Positions 36,172 through 45,476 of a DNA stretch of 64,000 nt are shown in pieces (within the stretch, counting starts at the first letter, position 1; each line of letters begins with the position of its first letter). The notes beneath the pieces are model-generated. The model saw nothing but the letters and a program-made list of their open reading frames with translations, was not told the DNA's origin and made no database searches. Made by a program: the position numbers and the translations under genes. The DNA lies in NCBI GenBank assembly GCA_037446495.1, contig JBBIIL010000003.1, positions 62,001-126,000 on the forward strand, written 5' to 3'. This DNA is from CAIXZV01 sp037446495 (lineage in GTDB: Bacteria; Chloroflexota; Limnocylindria; Limnocylindrales; CSP1-4).

Positions 36172-36351
36172 TCAGGTTGGTTGGTCCGACGACCTCGCCT
36201 CGACGATCGTGGTGATGAGCTCCCAGAGCAGCAGCCCGATGCCGATCAGCGCCAGGCCGAGGCCGGCCGCCATCCAATCGCCGCGACTCGCTCCAGAGAC
36301 GAACGCAATCAGTCCCCCGAGCAGCGCGATGCCCAGGCCGATTCCAGCCAT
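36172..36351 (-). CDS. Small two-helix membrane protein
   Basis: 59 residues from ATG at 36351, preceded by GGGAGGG. Two hydrophobic segments, about 3-18 (GIGLGIALLGGLIAFV) and 26-46 (MAAGLGLALIGIGLLLWELI), are joined by a short polar loop; the C-terminus is charged. No family recognised. It begins 14 bases after the ftsY stop and ends the ftsY transcript. In Bacillus this slot holds ylxM, an unrelated HTH protein. Confidence 0.65.
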   Translation of the reverse strand: MAGIGLGIALLGGLIAFVSGASRGDWMAAGLGLALIGIGLLLWELITTIVEARSSDQPT

Positions 36352-36364
36352 GGACCCTCCCTCG

Positions 36365-37651
36365 TCAGTCGAACAGCGCGGCCACAAACCCGGACGGGTC
36401 GAACGGTAGCAGGTCGTCAGCCTGCTCCCCCACCCCGACGAACCGCACCGGCACGCCGAGGTCCTGCTCGATCGCGAACACGATGCCGCCCTTCGCCGTC
36501 GAGTCGAGCTTCGTGAGCACGACGCCAGTGAGGGTGACCGCCTCGTGGAACGCCTTGGCTTGGGCCAGGCCGTTCTGACCCGTCGTGGCGTCGAGCACGA
36601 AGAACGTCTCGACCGCCGCCCCCGGCAGGCGCTTGTCGATCACGCGGCGGATCTTGGTGAGCTCGTCCATCAGGTTGGCCTTGGTGTGCAGCCGGCCGGC
36701 GGTGTCCGCGATCAGCACATCCGCGTGCCGGGCGATCGCCGCGTCGAGCGCGTCGTAGACGACCGCGGCCGGGTCGGCGTTCTGGGCATGCGCCACGATC
36801 TCGGCGTCCGCGCGTTGCCCCCAGATGCGCAGCTGGTCGATAGCGGCGGCGCGGAACGTGTCCGCCGCGGCCAGGACGACGCGGTGGCCGAGCGCGCGCT
36901 CGCGGGCAGCCAGCTTGCCGATGGTGGTGGTCTTGCCCGTGCCGTTGACGCCCACCACGAGCACGATGGCCGGGGCGCCCGGGGCCGAGGGCACGGGCTC
37001 CCAGGGACCCGCGTCGCGCCCCTCGAGGATCGCCTCGAGCTCCGCGCGCACGGCCCGCTCGACGGTCATGTCGCGGCGCCTGCGGGCGCGCTCCACGATC
37101 GCCATCGAGAGGTGGGCGCCCACGTCACCCGTGATCAGCACCTCCTCGACCTCATCCCAGTCAGCGTCGGTGCCGATCCCGCCAAAGGCGCTGCGGAGGC
37201 GGGCGCCGAAGCCGGAACGAGTCCGCTCCAGTCCGGCCTCGAGCTGCTCGTGCTCGCGCTCCCTGCGGGCGGCGTCGGCCTTCTCGGCAGACCAGTCGGC
37301 GCCCCAGGCCCACTGCGCCACTTCGGGGCCGGGGGCCGTCCCAGGCTCCGTGGCCGCCGTGTCGGCTTCGAGCGTGACCTCCTCACCCGTCGGGATGGCG
37401 GTCGCGGGCGCGATGATGCCGTCACTGCCCGGGACAGCGTGCGGCGCCTCGGCCAGACCCGCCTCCGGCTGGCACGGCTCGAACGCCGGCGTGTCGATCG
37501 AGGCGGCTGCCCGCCACTCGTCGCCGATCAGGTCGTCTGACCGGGACTCGGGCTCGGCAAGGGTGGGCGCAGACTCTGGCACGGGCTCGACCGCCGACCC
37601 ATCGGCCGGCTCGGGCGGCAGCGGCTGGCCGCCGCGGCGGAAGAAGCGCAT
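36365..37651 (-). CDS. ftsY: Signal recognition particle receptor FtsY
   Basis: 428 residues from ATG at 37651, GGAG 8 bases upstream. A long acidic Pro/Ala/Glu-rich N-terminal A region (about 1-120) likely mediates membrane contact. The NG domain follows: the N domain helices from about 125 (LERTRSGFGARLRSAFG), then VVGVNGTGKTTTIGKLA, AADTFRAAAIDQL, DTAGRLHTKANLMDEL and TKLDSTAKGG. Forms the GTPase heterodimer with Ffh. Thirteen bases after smc. Confidence 0.97.
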   Translation of the reverse strand: MRFFRRGGQPLPPEPADGSAVEPVPESAPTLAEPESRSDDLIGDEWRAAASIDTPAFEPCQPEAGLAEAPHAVPGSDGIIAPATAIPTGEEVTLEADTAATEPGTAPGPEVAQWAWGADWSAEKADAARREREHEQLEAGLERTRSGFGARLRSAFGGIGTDADWDEVEEVLITGDVGAHLSMAIVERARRRRDMTVERAVRAELEAILEGRDAGPWEPVPSAPGAPAIVLVVGVNGTGKTTTIGKLAARERALGHRVVLAAADTFRAAAIDQLRIWGQRADAEIVAHAQNADPAAVVYDALDAAIARHADVLIADTAGRLHTKANLMDELTKIRRVIDKRLPGAAVETFFVLDATTGQNGLAQAKAFHEAVTLTGVVLTKLDSTAKGGIVFAIEQDLGVPVRFVGVGEQADDLLPFDPSGFVAALFD

Positions 37652-37664
37652 GGGGGTCTCCGGG

Positions 37665-40600
37665 TCAGCCGGCAGGAGGACCGGCGAGCGCCGCGCGGAC
37701 GTCGGCCCGCCGGCGATGGGCGATCGCCTGCGCCTCCTCGAGCCGCAGGCTGATGACACGGCTCACGGAGTCGTCGCCGACGGTCACGCCGTACAGCGCG
37801 TCCGCCGACTCGATCGTGCCTCGGTTGTGGGTGATGACGATGAACTGGGTGTGCTCGGTGAGCGCGCGCAGCGCCTCGGTGAACCGGCCGACGTTGGCCT
37901 CGTCGAGCGCGGCGTCCACCTCGTCGAGCACGCAGAACGGCGCTGGCCGGACCTCCAGCATCGCGAACAGCAGCGCCACGGCTGTCAGCGCGCGCTCTCC
38001 CCCGGAGAGCATCGCGAGGGCCTGCGGCTTCTTGCCTGGCGGCCGGGCGGTGATCTCGATGCCGGTGGCGCCGAGGTCCGCGGGGTCGGTAAGGGTCAGC
38101 TTGGCGAAGCCGCCGCTGAAGAGCTGCTGGAAGCGGCGGTCGAACGCCCGTTCGAGCAGGGCGAAGGTCGTCCGGAACTGTGTGGCGATGAGCGTGTCCA
38201 GCTCGGCGATCAGCTGCCGGGTCTTGGTGATGGCCACGCGCAGGTCGCGGTCCTGGACCTCGAGCGACTCCAGGCGTGAGCGGACGGAGCGGTACTCGTC
38301 CACCGCGAACGGGTTCGCGGCGCCCAGCTCGTGGTACCGCCGCCGCAGCGTGGTCAGGCGTCCCGGCGTCGGCGCTTCGGTCTGTGGCGGCGCGTCGGCC
38401 CACCGTGGGGCCAGCGTGTCGAGCAGGGCCTCGAACATTTCGGTCTCGCCCTGCACGGTGGCAGTGTCGGCAGCATCGGCGGCGGCCTGCCCGCGGGTCG
38501 ACTCGTCCCCATCCGCCCCGACCATCCCATAGGCATCCCGCGCAAACGCGTCCAGCCCAGCGCTGCCCGCCAAGTGCCGGAGCCCCACTTCGCCCAGCCC
38601 GGCCAGCTCGACCAGCAGCTGCTCGCGGAGCGCGTCCAGCCCGAGGCGCGCCTCCATCACGGCCACGTCCCCTGCGCGGGCTCGCTCGTCAGCGGTGCGG
38701 AGTCGTTCGCGGGCGGCCGTCGCGGCCCGCTCGGCCGCGGCGAGATGGGCGCGGTCAACGCGGTCGTCGGCCAGCAGCGCCTCGAGCTCCTCGCGAGCAC
38801 GCGCCTCGCGCGCGGACGATTCCGCCAGCTCGCCGGCCAGCCCCTCGCGCTCGTCCAGGGCGGCGCGCTCGCGCTCGTCGAGCACCGCGAGGTCGCGAGC
38901 CGCGTGCACCATGCGCGCCTCGGCCAGCGCTGCGGCTGCCTCCGCACGAGCGCGGCGAGCCTCGGCCTCGCGGCGTCTCCGCTCCAGGTCCGCTACCTCG
39001 TTGGCGAGCCGATCCCGCCGGGCGCGCAACTCTGAGACGCGCGCCTCCCACGCCGACACTGCCTCCACATCTGAATTGGACCCGTCAGCCGAGCCGATCG
39101 CAAGAGTCGAGTCGAAGGCCGCCAGCGCTGCCGCGGCGCGGTCCGCCTCAGCCACCAGGCGTTCCGCCTGCGCCGCGTGCCACGCGGCTTCTCGCGCCTC
39201 TGCCTCCGCCGCCCGACCGGCAGCCCGCTCCAGGTCCTCGGCACGACGCCGCCGCCCAGCGGCGCTCGACTCAGTGGCGCGGGCCTGCTCGAGCGCGACA
39301 CGGGCCTGCGCGGCGTTGGCCTCTGCCGCCGACCTCGCGGTGTCAGCCGCCGCAGCCTCCGAGGTGAGCGACTCGAGGTCGCGCTCCAGCCGCTCGAGCT
39401 CGGCCCGCCGCTCCAGTGGCGAGTCGCCTCGGCCGAGCCGCACACTGATCCCGTCCGCCACAGCGGACCCGTCGCGCGTTGCCGCGATCCAGCCCGCCGG
39501 CAGGACCGACTGCACGACGAGAGCGGACTCGAGGTCGGGCACCCAGACGACGCGCGCCAGCAGGGGCCGGACCACGCCCGCCGGGTCGCGACGGATCGCC
39601 TCCCCCAGCCGCCCGCCGCCGCACGCCGCAAGTGCGTCGTCGAGCCGGCGCAGCTCCGTCACGACGGCGGCCCCGCTCCCCGGCTGGGCGCGTCCAGCCT
39701 CGGCCAGCCGCTCCCGCACCACGACGTGTCCGCGCTCGGCCTTGAGAGACGCTGCGGCTCCCTGCTCCACGACGTAGGCCCGGACGAGATCGCCCAGCGC
39801 CGCCTCCACGGCGCCCCGGAGGGACGGCTCAACGCCCAGGTCCTCGTCCACGCGGCGACCCCCCAGCTTGCGCGCCGCGCGGGCGATCCCCCGCTCCTCG
39901 TCCTCGGCCACGCGACGCGCCAGCCCCTCGTATCGGCCGCGGGCCCCCGCGAGAACCGATCCCGCGCCCGCGGCACGCTCGGCGGCGGAGCGGCGCGTCC
40001 CCTCGGCAGCATCACTGCGGGCTCGGGCGGCCTCGCGAGCGGCGACTGCAGCCGTCTCGTCGGCCGTGGCAACGGCAAGGGCCTCGTGCGCCTGTGCGAA
40101 CTGTGCCTCGAGCCCCTCCCTGCGCGCCGCGGCGCTCGACGCCTTCGCGCGCTCGTCGGTGGCTCGGCGCGCCGAATCGGCCCTGCGCCGACGGGCCGTC
40201 TCGGCCTCGGCCGCGCGCGCGGACTCGGCACGCTGCATCGCCGCCAGCTCGGCACCGCGCGCGCGGGAGGCGGCCCGCAGCGACGCCAGCTCCATCAGGG
40301 CGTCACCGAGCGCGCGATCCGCCTCGCCCAGCGTCGACTCGAGCTCCGAATCCGGCTCCGGGGCTTCCTCGGCGAGGATCCGGCGACTCGCGGCCATGTC
40401 CGCCTCGGCAGCGCTCCGCTCCGCGGCGATTCGCTGGTGGTCCCGGGCGGCGGCCGCCACCTCGCTCGAGGCCCGCGCCTCGCGCAACCCCAGCTGGGTC
40501 AACGTCGCGCGAGCGGCCTCGTGAGCTGCTCGCCGCACGCGCTCCTGCTCCGCGCGAGCCGCCATGCTCGCCGCGATCTCGCCGACCGCGGACTCGGCCG

Positions 40601-41399
40601 CCTCGAGGGACTCGAGCGCGGCGTCCGATTCCGTGCGGTGGACGTCCCGACCGGCTACCGCGACGGACTCCCGTCCGGCCGCGTCGTGCCACCGGGCGTG
40701 GGCAGCCACGATCAATCCGGCGGCCAGCTCCTCGCCTGCGGTGAGCCGTGTCGCCTGCTGCTCGGCCAGCTGACCCAGGCGACGAGCCTGCGGGCGCAGC
40801 TCGGCGAGGATGTCCTCGACCCGCGACAAGTTGGCCTCGGCCTCCACGAGCTGCTCGTCTGCCTTGCGGCGGCGACGTTCATGGCGGCGGACGCCGGCGA
40901 CCTCCTCGAACAGGGGCCGACGCTCCTCGGGACGGAGCGCGAGTGCCTGGTCCACCATGCCCTGCCCGATGAACAGGAAGGCGTTCTCGGCGAGGTTCGC
41001 GGAGTCGAGGAGGTCCTGGAGGTCCTTCAGGCGGACGCGCTGCTTGTTGAGCAGGTACTCGTTCTCGCCCGAGCGGTAGAGGCGGCGGCCGAGCTCGATG
41101 ATCGAGTACTCGACCGGCAGCAGCGCGTCGCTGTTGTCGAGCACGAGCGTGACGTCGGCCATGCCCTGCGCCGAGCGCTTCTCAGAGCCGGCCCAGATGA
41201 CGTCCTCGCTCTTGCGGATGCGCAGCGAGCGGCCCTGCTCCCCGAGCGACCAGCGCAGCGCGTCCGCGAGGTTGGACTTGCCGGACCCGTTGGGACCGAC
41301 AATCGCGGACACGCCCGGGCCGAACTCGACGAGGGTGCGCTCGGCGAAGGACTTGAAGCCGCGGATCCGGAGCCCCAGCAGCCGTGCCGGAGCGCTCAC
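37665..41399 (-). CDS. smc: Chromosome segregation protein SMC
   Basis: 1244 residues. ATPase head: Walker A GPNGSGKSNLADALRWSLGE at 35-, and C-terminal signature LSGGERALTAVALLFAML with Walker B FCVLDEVDAALDEANV. Two long Ala/Arg/Glu-rich coiled coils flank a hinge at roughly 515-660 (EPSLRGAVEAALGDLV to GWIAATRDGSAVADG). Condenses and aligns sister chromosomes with ScpAB, which are not in the window. GTG start overlaps rnc (GTGA), the classic rnc-smc-ftsY order. Confidence 0.97.
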   Translation of the reverse strand: MSAPARLLGLRIRGFKSFAERTLVEFGPGVSAIVGPNGSGKSNLADALRWSLGEQGRSLRIRKSEDVIWAGSEKRSAQGMADVTLVLDNSDALLPVEYSIIELGRRLYRSGENEYLLNKQRVRLKDLQDLLDSANLAENAFLFIGQGMVDQALALRPEERRPLFEEVAGVRRHERRRRKADEQLVEAEANLSRVEDILAELRPQARRLGQLAEQQATRLTAGEELAAGLIVAAHARWHDAAGRESVAVAGRDVHRTESDAALESLEAAESAVGEIAASMAARAEQERVRRAAHEAARATLTQLGLREARASSEVAAAARDHQRIAAERSAAEADMAASRRILAEEAPEPDSELESTLGEADRALGDALMELASLRAASRARGAELAAMQRAESARAAEAETARRRRADSARRATDERAKASSAAARREGLEAQFAQAHEALAVATADETAAVAAREAARARSDAAEGTRRSAAERAAGAGSVLAGARGRYEGLARRVAEDEERGIARAARKLGGRRVDEDLGVEPSLRGAVEAALGDLVRAYVVEQGAAASLKAERGHVVVRERLAEAGRAQPGSGAAVVTELRRLDDALAACGGGRLGEAIRRDPAGVVRPLLARVVWVPDLESALVVQSVLPAGWIAATRDGSAVADGISVRLGRGDSPLERRAELERLERDLESLTSEAAAADTARSAAEANAAQARVALEQARATESSAAGRRRRAEDLERAAGRAAEAEAREAAWHAAQAERLVAEADRAAAALAAFDSTLAIGSADGSNSDVEAVSAWEARVSELRARRDRLANEVADLERRRREAEARRARAEAAAALAEARMVHAARDLAVLDERERAALDEREGLAGELAESSAREARAREELEALLADDRVDRAHLAAAERAATAARERLRTADERARAGDVAVMEARLGLDALREQLLVELAGLGEVGLRHLAGSAGLDAFARDAYGMVGADGDESTRGQAAADAADTATVQGETEMFEALLDTLAPRWADAPPQTEAPTPGRLTTLRRRYHELGAANPFAVDEYRSVRSRLESLEVQDRDLRVAITKTRQLIAELDTLIATQFRTTFALLERAFDRRFQQLFSGGFAKLTLTDPADLGATGIEITARPPGKKPQALAMLSGGERALTAVALLFAMLEVRPAPFCVLDEVDAALDEANVGRFTEALRALTEHTQFIVITHNRGTIESADALYGVTVGDDSVSRVISLRLEEAQAIAHRRRADVRAALAGPPAG

Positions 41400-42184
41400 G
41401 AGTGGTCGTCGGTGTCAGCGTCGGGAGCCGGCTCGCCATCGTCGCCGTCGAAACCGGACTCGCGGGCGTGACGAGTGGCCCTGACGGCCAGGCGCTCGCG
41501 GCGGATGAGCTCGAGCGCTAGGCCCGCCGCCTGCGTCTCGGCAATGCGGCGCGAGGCGCCCTCGCCCGTCCCCAGGACGCGTCCAGCCACCTCGACATCG
41601 ATGCGGAAGTGCTTCTCGTGGTCCGGGCCCACTGCCTCCACAAGCCGGTACAGCGGCCGGTCGCCGGTTGTCCGCTGCGTGTGCTCCTGCAGGCGACTCT
41701 TGGGGCTCTTGAGCGAGGTCAGCGCCACCTCGGCTGTGAGCTCCTCCGCCGCCCGCTCCTGGATCCAGTCACGCGCCGCCTCCCAGCCGAGGTCGAGGTA
41801 GATGGCGCCCACCAGTGACTCGAACGCGGAGGCCAGCAGGGACGGGCGGTCTCGGCCGCCGCGCTGTGCCTCGCCCTCGCCGAGCAGCAGGTACCCGCCG
41901 AGCGCGAGCTTGGCGGCGAGCCGGGCGAGACCGGGCGTGCTCACGATGGCCGCGCGGCGCGCGGAGAGGATCCCCTCGTCGTCGGAGGGATGACGGCGGT
42001 AGAGCGCCTCGGAGACGGCGAGGCTGACCACGGCGTCGCCCAGGAACTCCAGCCGCTCGTTGTGCCCCAGCAGGGACTCCGGATGCTCGTGGAGCCAGCT
42101 GCTGTGGATCAGGGCCTGCTCGAACAGGTCCCGATCGCGGACGGGCAGGCCCAGCCGCTCGATCAGCGCCTCGGCCGGGTGCAT
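41396..42184 (-). CDS. rnc: Ribonuclease III
   Basis: 262 residues from ATG at 42184 with GAGG 6 bases upstream. Cleaves double-stranded RNA in rRNA processing. The signature NERLEFLGDAVV (42-53, with catalytic Glu/Asp) and the second acidic site FESLVGAIYLD with Glu122 are present. The dsRNA-binding domain covers about 165-240 (KSRLQEHTQRTTG to GASRRIAETQAAGLALE). An acidic tail ends the protein. Confidence 0.97.
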   Translation of the reverse strand: MHPAEALIERLGLPVRDRDLFEQALIHSSWLHEHPESLLGHNERLEFLGDAVVSLAVSEALYRRHPSDDEGILSARRAAIVSTPGLARLAAKLALGGYLLLGEGEAQRGGRDRPSLLASAFESLVGAIYLDLGWEAARDWIQERAAEELTAEVALTSLKSPKSRLQEHTQRTTGDRPLYRLVEAVGPDHEKHFRIDVEVAGRVLGTGEGASRRIAETQAAGLALELIRRERLAVRATRHARESGFDGDDGEPAPDADTDDHS

Positions 42185-42203
42185 TGCGCCTCGGCCGGCA
42201 GGA

Positions 42204-42440
42204 TCAGGCGGCGCGCTCGTCGATGTAGTCGACGGCGTCCTGGACGGTCCGGATCTTTTCGGCATCCTCGTCCGAGATCTCCGTCCCGAACTCCTCTTCG
42301 AGGCTCATGATCAACTCGACGAGATCCAGGGAATCCGCGTTCAGATCATCGACGAACGACGCCTCGGGGGTCACCTCGGACTCGTCGACCCCGAGCTGCT
42401 CGATGACGATCTTCTTGAGCCGATCGTACGTCGTGGCCAC
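42204..42440 (-). CDS. acpP: Acyl carrier protein
   Basis: 78 residues from GTG at 42440, with AGGAGAG upstream. The phosphopantetheine attachment site is Ser37 in DDLNADSLDLVELIM, followed by EEEFGTEISDEDAEKI. It carries fatty acyl chains for synthesis and for PlsX, encoded three genes upstream. Neighbour rnc is the usual one. Confidence 0.97.
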   Translation of the reverse strand: MATTYDRLKKIVIEQLGVDESEVTPEASFVDDLNADSLDLVELIMSLEEEFGTEISDEDAEKIRTVQDAVDYIDERAA

Positions 42441-42462
42441 TGGCTCTCTCCTGGATGCGGCG

Positions 42463-42930
42463 TCACCGCCTGCTTGCATTGAGTTCGCGGGCCACTCGCC
42501 CGAGCACGCCGTTGACCAGCCGTCGCATCGGATCACCCGAATACGTGCGAGCCAACTCAACCCACTCGGCGATCGCCACCCGGGCCGGCGTCGCCGGGGA
42601 GTGTAGCACCTCGCACAGGCCGCAACGGAGCAATGCGCGGTCCATCCGGGCCAGCGAGACGACCGGGTACTGGGGCGCGACTTCAGCGATTCGAGCGTCG
42701 ATCGTGTCCCTGTGCTCGGTCACGCCGGCGACCAGCGCGCGGGCGGTCGACGCGATCTCGGGGTCCAGATCCAGCGCTAGGTGGCGCTCCAGGACCGCCT
42801 CGGCCGTGCGCTGGCCGAACTCGGCCTCGAAGACGGAGGCGAGCGCGAGTCGGCGACCGGCGCGCCGGCTTCGGATCAGGTCCTCGTTCGAGCGATCCCG
42901 CCGCTCGCGCCGGGGCTCAGCCCCCGACAC
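42463..42930 (-). CDS. nusB: Transcription antitermination factor NusB
   Basis: 155 residues from GTG at 42930; a TTG at 42957 is possible. All-helical NusB pattern: SRRAGRRLALASVFEAEF at the start, then the late motif LARMDRALLRCGLCEVL, VAIAEWVELARTYSGDPMRRLVNGVLG. It binds boxA RNA with S10 in rRNA antitermination. Overlaps the end of the preceding Asp23-family gene, and precedes acpP by 22 bases. Confidence 0.93.
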   Translation of the reverse strand: MSGAEPRRERRDRSNEDLIRSRRAGRRLALASVFEAEFGQRTAEAVLERHLALDLDPEIASTARALVAGVTEHRDTIDARIAEVAPQYPVVSLARMDRALLRCGLCEVLHSPATPARVAIAEWVELARTYSGDPMRRLVNGVLGRVARELNASRR

Positions 42931-43225
42931 CGTCCACCAGGACGTTGACGCCGTCAAGCTCCATGCCCAGCAGCCGCTCGACGGCAGCGGCCGTGGCAGC
43001 GCGCACCTCCGAGGTCAGCGGGACCAGGCGCTGGCGCGGCCGGGCGACGATCCAGAGGGTGACGTGGACCCGGCCGTCCCGGACGCGGATCCGGACAGGC
43101 GCACCGCCGATCCAGCCTCGCCAGCGCTGCCCGCCGCGGCCCACCCGCAGGACGCCCGGGACCTCGAGTGCGGCCAGCCGCACGGTCTCGCGGATGACGT
43201 CTGTGCCGACCGTCAGATCCGCCAT
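42917..43225 (-). CDS. Asp23/Gls24 family protein (short)
   Basis: 102 residues from ATG at 43225. VGTDVIRETVRLAALEVPGV near the start and VERLLGMELDGVNVLVDGV at the end are the two Asp23 motifs with beta strands between. Asp23 proteins are membrane-associated or envelope-stress linked in Gram-positives; biochemical role unknown. In Firmicutes an Asp23 gene (yqhY) adjoins nusB, so this placement is expected. Confidence 0.85.
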   Translation of the reverse strand: MADLTVGTDVIRETVRLAALEVPGVLRVGRGGQRWRGWIGGAPVRIRVRDGRVHVTLWIVARPRQRLVPLTSEVRAATAAAVERLLGMELDGVNVLVDGVGG

Positions 43226-43227
43226 CG

Positions 43228-44313
43228 TCAGTTCCCCTCCGCTGCGCCCGGCGCGTCGCTGCTGCCGGGCCGATCGGGCGAGACCTCGGACAGGCCGAGG
43301 TACCGAGCGATCTCGCCGTTGACGCCCTCGCGGACCGCCTTGGCCGTCGTCTCGAGCGCGTACCAGACCATCCGCCGCTTGGCATTGCCGTGGGTGATGA
43401 CCATCGTGCCGTTCACGCCCAGCAGCGTGGTTCCGCCCACCACCTCGTGGTCGAACTTGACACGGATGCGCGCGATGGACGGGCGCATCAGGAGACCGGC
43501 GAGCTTGCCCCGCAGCGAGCCGTAGAACTCGGCCCGCAGCAGGTCGAAGATGTAGTTGGCCAAGCCCTCGAAGAACTTGATCACCACGTTGCCCACGACC
43601 GCATCGCACACCACCACGTCCGCGACGAATCGGGTCAGGTCGCGGCCCTCGACGTTGCCGATGAAGTTGAGGTTGGTCTGGTCGATCAGCTCGGTGGCCC
43701 GCGCGATACGCGCGTCGCCCTTCCCCTTCTCCTCGCCGATGGACAGCAGCGCCACCCGTGGGTTCGGGACGCCCATCACCCGCTCGGCGAAGATGGATCC
43801 CATGCGCGCGTACTGGGCGAGGTTCTCCGCGGTGGAGTCCGGGTTGGCGCCGATGTCGAGCAGCAGGAACGGCTTGCCGCCCGGCAGTTGGACGGCGAGC
43901 GGCGGCCGGTCGATGCCCGGGAGCGTGCCGAGGATCAGGACGCCGGCCGCCATGCCCGCGCCAGTGTGGCCGGCCGTGACGACGCCGTCCGCCTCCCCGT
44001 TCTTGACCAGCTCGGTGGCGATGCGGATCGACGACTGCTTCTTCCGGGCGAGGGCTCGCGCAGGATGCTCGTCCATGCCCACGACGTCGGGCCCGTGGAC
44101 GAAGCGCACGTTGGCGGGGGCGTCGCCGGCGAGCTTTCTCACCAGCGCCTCGTCGCCCACGAGGATCACCTCGTCAACCGGATGCTCGCGGGCCCACTTC
44201 ACGGCGCCGGGGACAACCTCGGGTGCGCCGAAGTCACCGCCCATGGCGTCCACCGCGATGCGGACGGCGCCATTGGCGCGTGGAGCGGGGGCGGGACTGG
44301 GCGTCGCGCTCAT
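43228..44313 (-). CDS. plsX: Phosphate acyltransferase PlsX
   Basis: 361 residues from ATG at 44313. Makes acyl-phosphate from acyl-ACP for phospholipid synthesis. IAVDAMGGDFGAPEVVPGA, VTAGHTGAGMAAGVLILG, LLDIGANPDST, NVEGRDL, DVVVCDAVVGNVVIKFFEG and GGTTLLGVNG are all conserved. It lies directly after rpmF, as in many bacteria, and close to acpP. Confidence 0.97.
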   Translation of the reverse strand: MSATPSPAPAPRANGAVRIAVDAMGGDFGAPEVVPGAVKWAREHPVDEVILVGDEALVRKLAGDAPANVRFVHGPDVVGMDEHPARALARKKQSSIRIATELVKNGEADGVVTAGHTGAGMAAGVLILGTLPGIDRPPLAVQLPGGKPFLLLDIGANPDSTAENLAQYARMGSIFAERVMGVPNPRVALLSIGEEKGKGDARIARATELIDQTNLNFIGNVEGRDLTRFVADVVVCDAVVGNVVIKFFEGLANYIFDLLRAEFYGSLRGKLAGLLMRPSIARIRVKFDHEVVGGTTLLGVNGTMVITHGNAKRRMVWYALETTAKAVREGVNGEIARYLGLSEVSPDRPGSSDAPGAAEGN

Positions 44314-44320
44314 GGCGCGC

Positions 44321-44527
44321 TTACGAGTTGTCGCCGCCCTCGGAGCCCGGCGTCTTGAGCACGACCGCCTGACGGCCGTTGTACCAACCACAGGCGGGGC
44401 AGACCCGGTGCGGCAGCTTCTGCTCGTGGCAGTGCGGGCACTCCACAAGCTGCGGCAGGGTGATGGCGTGGTGGCTCCGCCGGTCCATCTGCCGGGCGTG
44501 AGCGACCTTTCGCTTCGGAACACCCAT
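44321..44527 (-). CDS. rpmF: 50S ribosomal protein L32
   Basis: 68 residues. MGVPKRKVAHARQMDRRSHHA and a four-cysteine zinc knuckle CPHCHEQKLPHRVCPACGWYNGR are typical of the zinc-binding L32 form. ATG at 44527 with AGGAG about 8 bases upstream. A promoter candidate lies about 120 bases upstream, so it may start the rpmF-plsX-asp23-nusB-acpP-rnc-smc transcript. Confidence 0.96.
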   Translation of the reverse strand: MGVPKRKVAHARQMDRRSHHAITLPQLVECPHCHEQKLPHRVCPACGWYNGRQAVVLKTPGSEGGDNS

Positions 44528-44867
44528 GTCGGTCTACGCTCCTGTTGGGCTCATCGCGCGGGACGGCCCCGCGATGGTGTCAGTGTTGGGTCGCCCGCTG
44601 TCCTGGGCGCGCTGACGCGCCGCCGGGTGGTTGGGCCGAAGAGGGATTTTAGCGGGTCCGGCGCGGTTTCGTCGAGCTCGCTCCGTCGAACGATGGCGGC
44701 GCCCGACCGCCCCTTCCGAGCCCGACCGTAACCCATCAGCCTCACACGGCGCATCCGAGGCCGCACTTCGTTGCCCGTCACGTCGCAGACGGACGCCGAA
44801 CGAGGATCCACGCGGCGAGAATCCGCTGAGCGCGACCGCCGCGCTGCGCACCACGCCACGGGTCCGC
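44528..44867 (-). other. Unusually long leader between DUF177 gene and rpmF
   Basis: About 340 bases where most bacteria have the two genes almost touching. On the minus strand TAAAAT (44651-44646) with a TCGACG-like -35 (44675-44670, 18-base spacer) is a plausible rpmF promoter. A minus-strand frame with a GTG near 44801 (VTGNEVRPRMRRVRLMGYG) is basic but not recognised. No RNA family identified. Confidence 0.45.
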
Positions 44868-45476
44868 TCAGTCCGCGGGCTCGGCCTCGAACGCAGCCGC
44901 GTCGACGCGAAACCCGCGCAGGGCCTCCATCCGCGGGTCAATCGGCCCGTCGCCGTGACCATGGCCGGGCTCCAGGCGCGCGCCGCACTCGTCGCACAGG
45001 CCGGGGCAGTCGGGCTCGCACAGTGGGGCGATGGGCTCCTGGAGGCTGATCGCCTCGATGACGAGCGGCCGCAGCTCGAGCTCATGATGGTCGGTCAGAC
45101 GCGGCGTCTCGGGGTCCTCGCCCTCCTCGAGCTCCACGGGCGCGCCGCTCGCGAGGTCGACGGACGGCAGGACCTCCTCGTCGAGCGTGACGCGCACATC
45201 GGTCGTGACGGCGCCAAGGCACCTCGCGCACTCGCCCTCGAGCGTGGTCGTGAGGTCTGATTCCACCACCAGGCCGCGGTTCGTTCGCAGCAGGCGGATC
45301 CCGCCGGACACCGGTCGGCTGACAACCAGGTCCTCGCCCGCATCCACGGTGACGTCGTCCACCCGGTATTCGCGCACGGATCCCGGCGGCTCGGCGAGCA
45401 GACCGGCCACGTTGAAGGTCAACGGGTCGCCCTGTGTGTCAACCGGTCGCGACGGATGGGGGTCGCCCGCGCTCAT
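44868..45476 (-). CDS. DUF177 family protein (YceD-like)
   Basis: 202 residues, ATG overlapping the upstream stop (ATGA). The family core is clear: LEGECARCLGAVTTDVRVTLDEEVLP in the middle and the C-terminal LCEPDCPGLCDECGARLE, with paired Cys positions likely binding metal. YceD/DUF177 proteins are co-conserved with L32 and linked to 23S rRNA accumulation. Its neighbour divIVA-like gene and the nearby rpmF match this context. Confidence 0.88.
   Translation of the reverse strand: MSAGDPHPSRPVDTQGDPLTFNVAGLLAEPPGSVREYRVDDVTVDAGEDLVVSRPVSGGIRLLRTNRGLVVESDLTTTLEGECARCLGAVTTDVRVTLDEEVLPSVDLASGAPVELEEGEDPETPRLTDHHELELRPLVIEAISLQEPIAPLCEPDCPGLCDECGARLEPGHGHGDGPIDPRMEALRGFRVDAAAFEAEPAD

Noticed and set aside
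39177..41471. 764-residue + strand frame opposite smc
   Set aside because: Mirror of the smc coiled-coil codons; composition is Arg/Gly/Leu-rich without domains.
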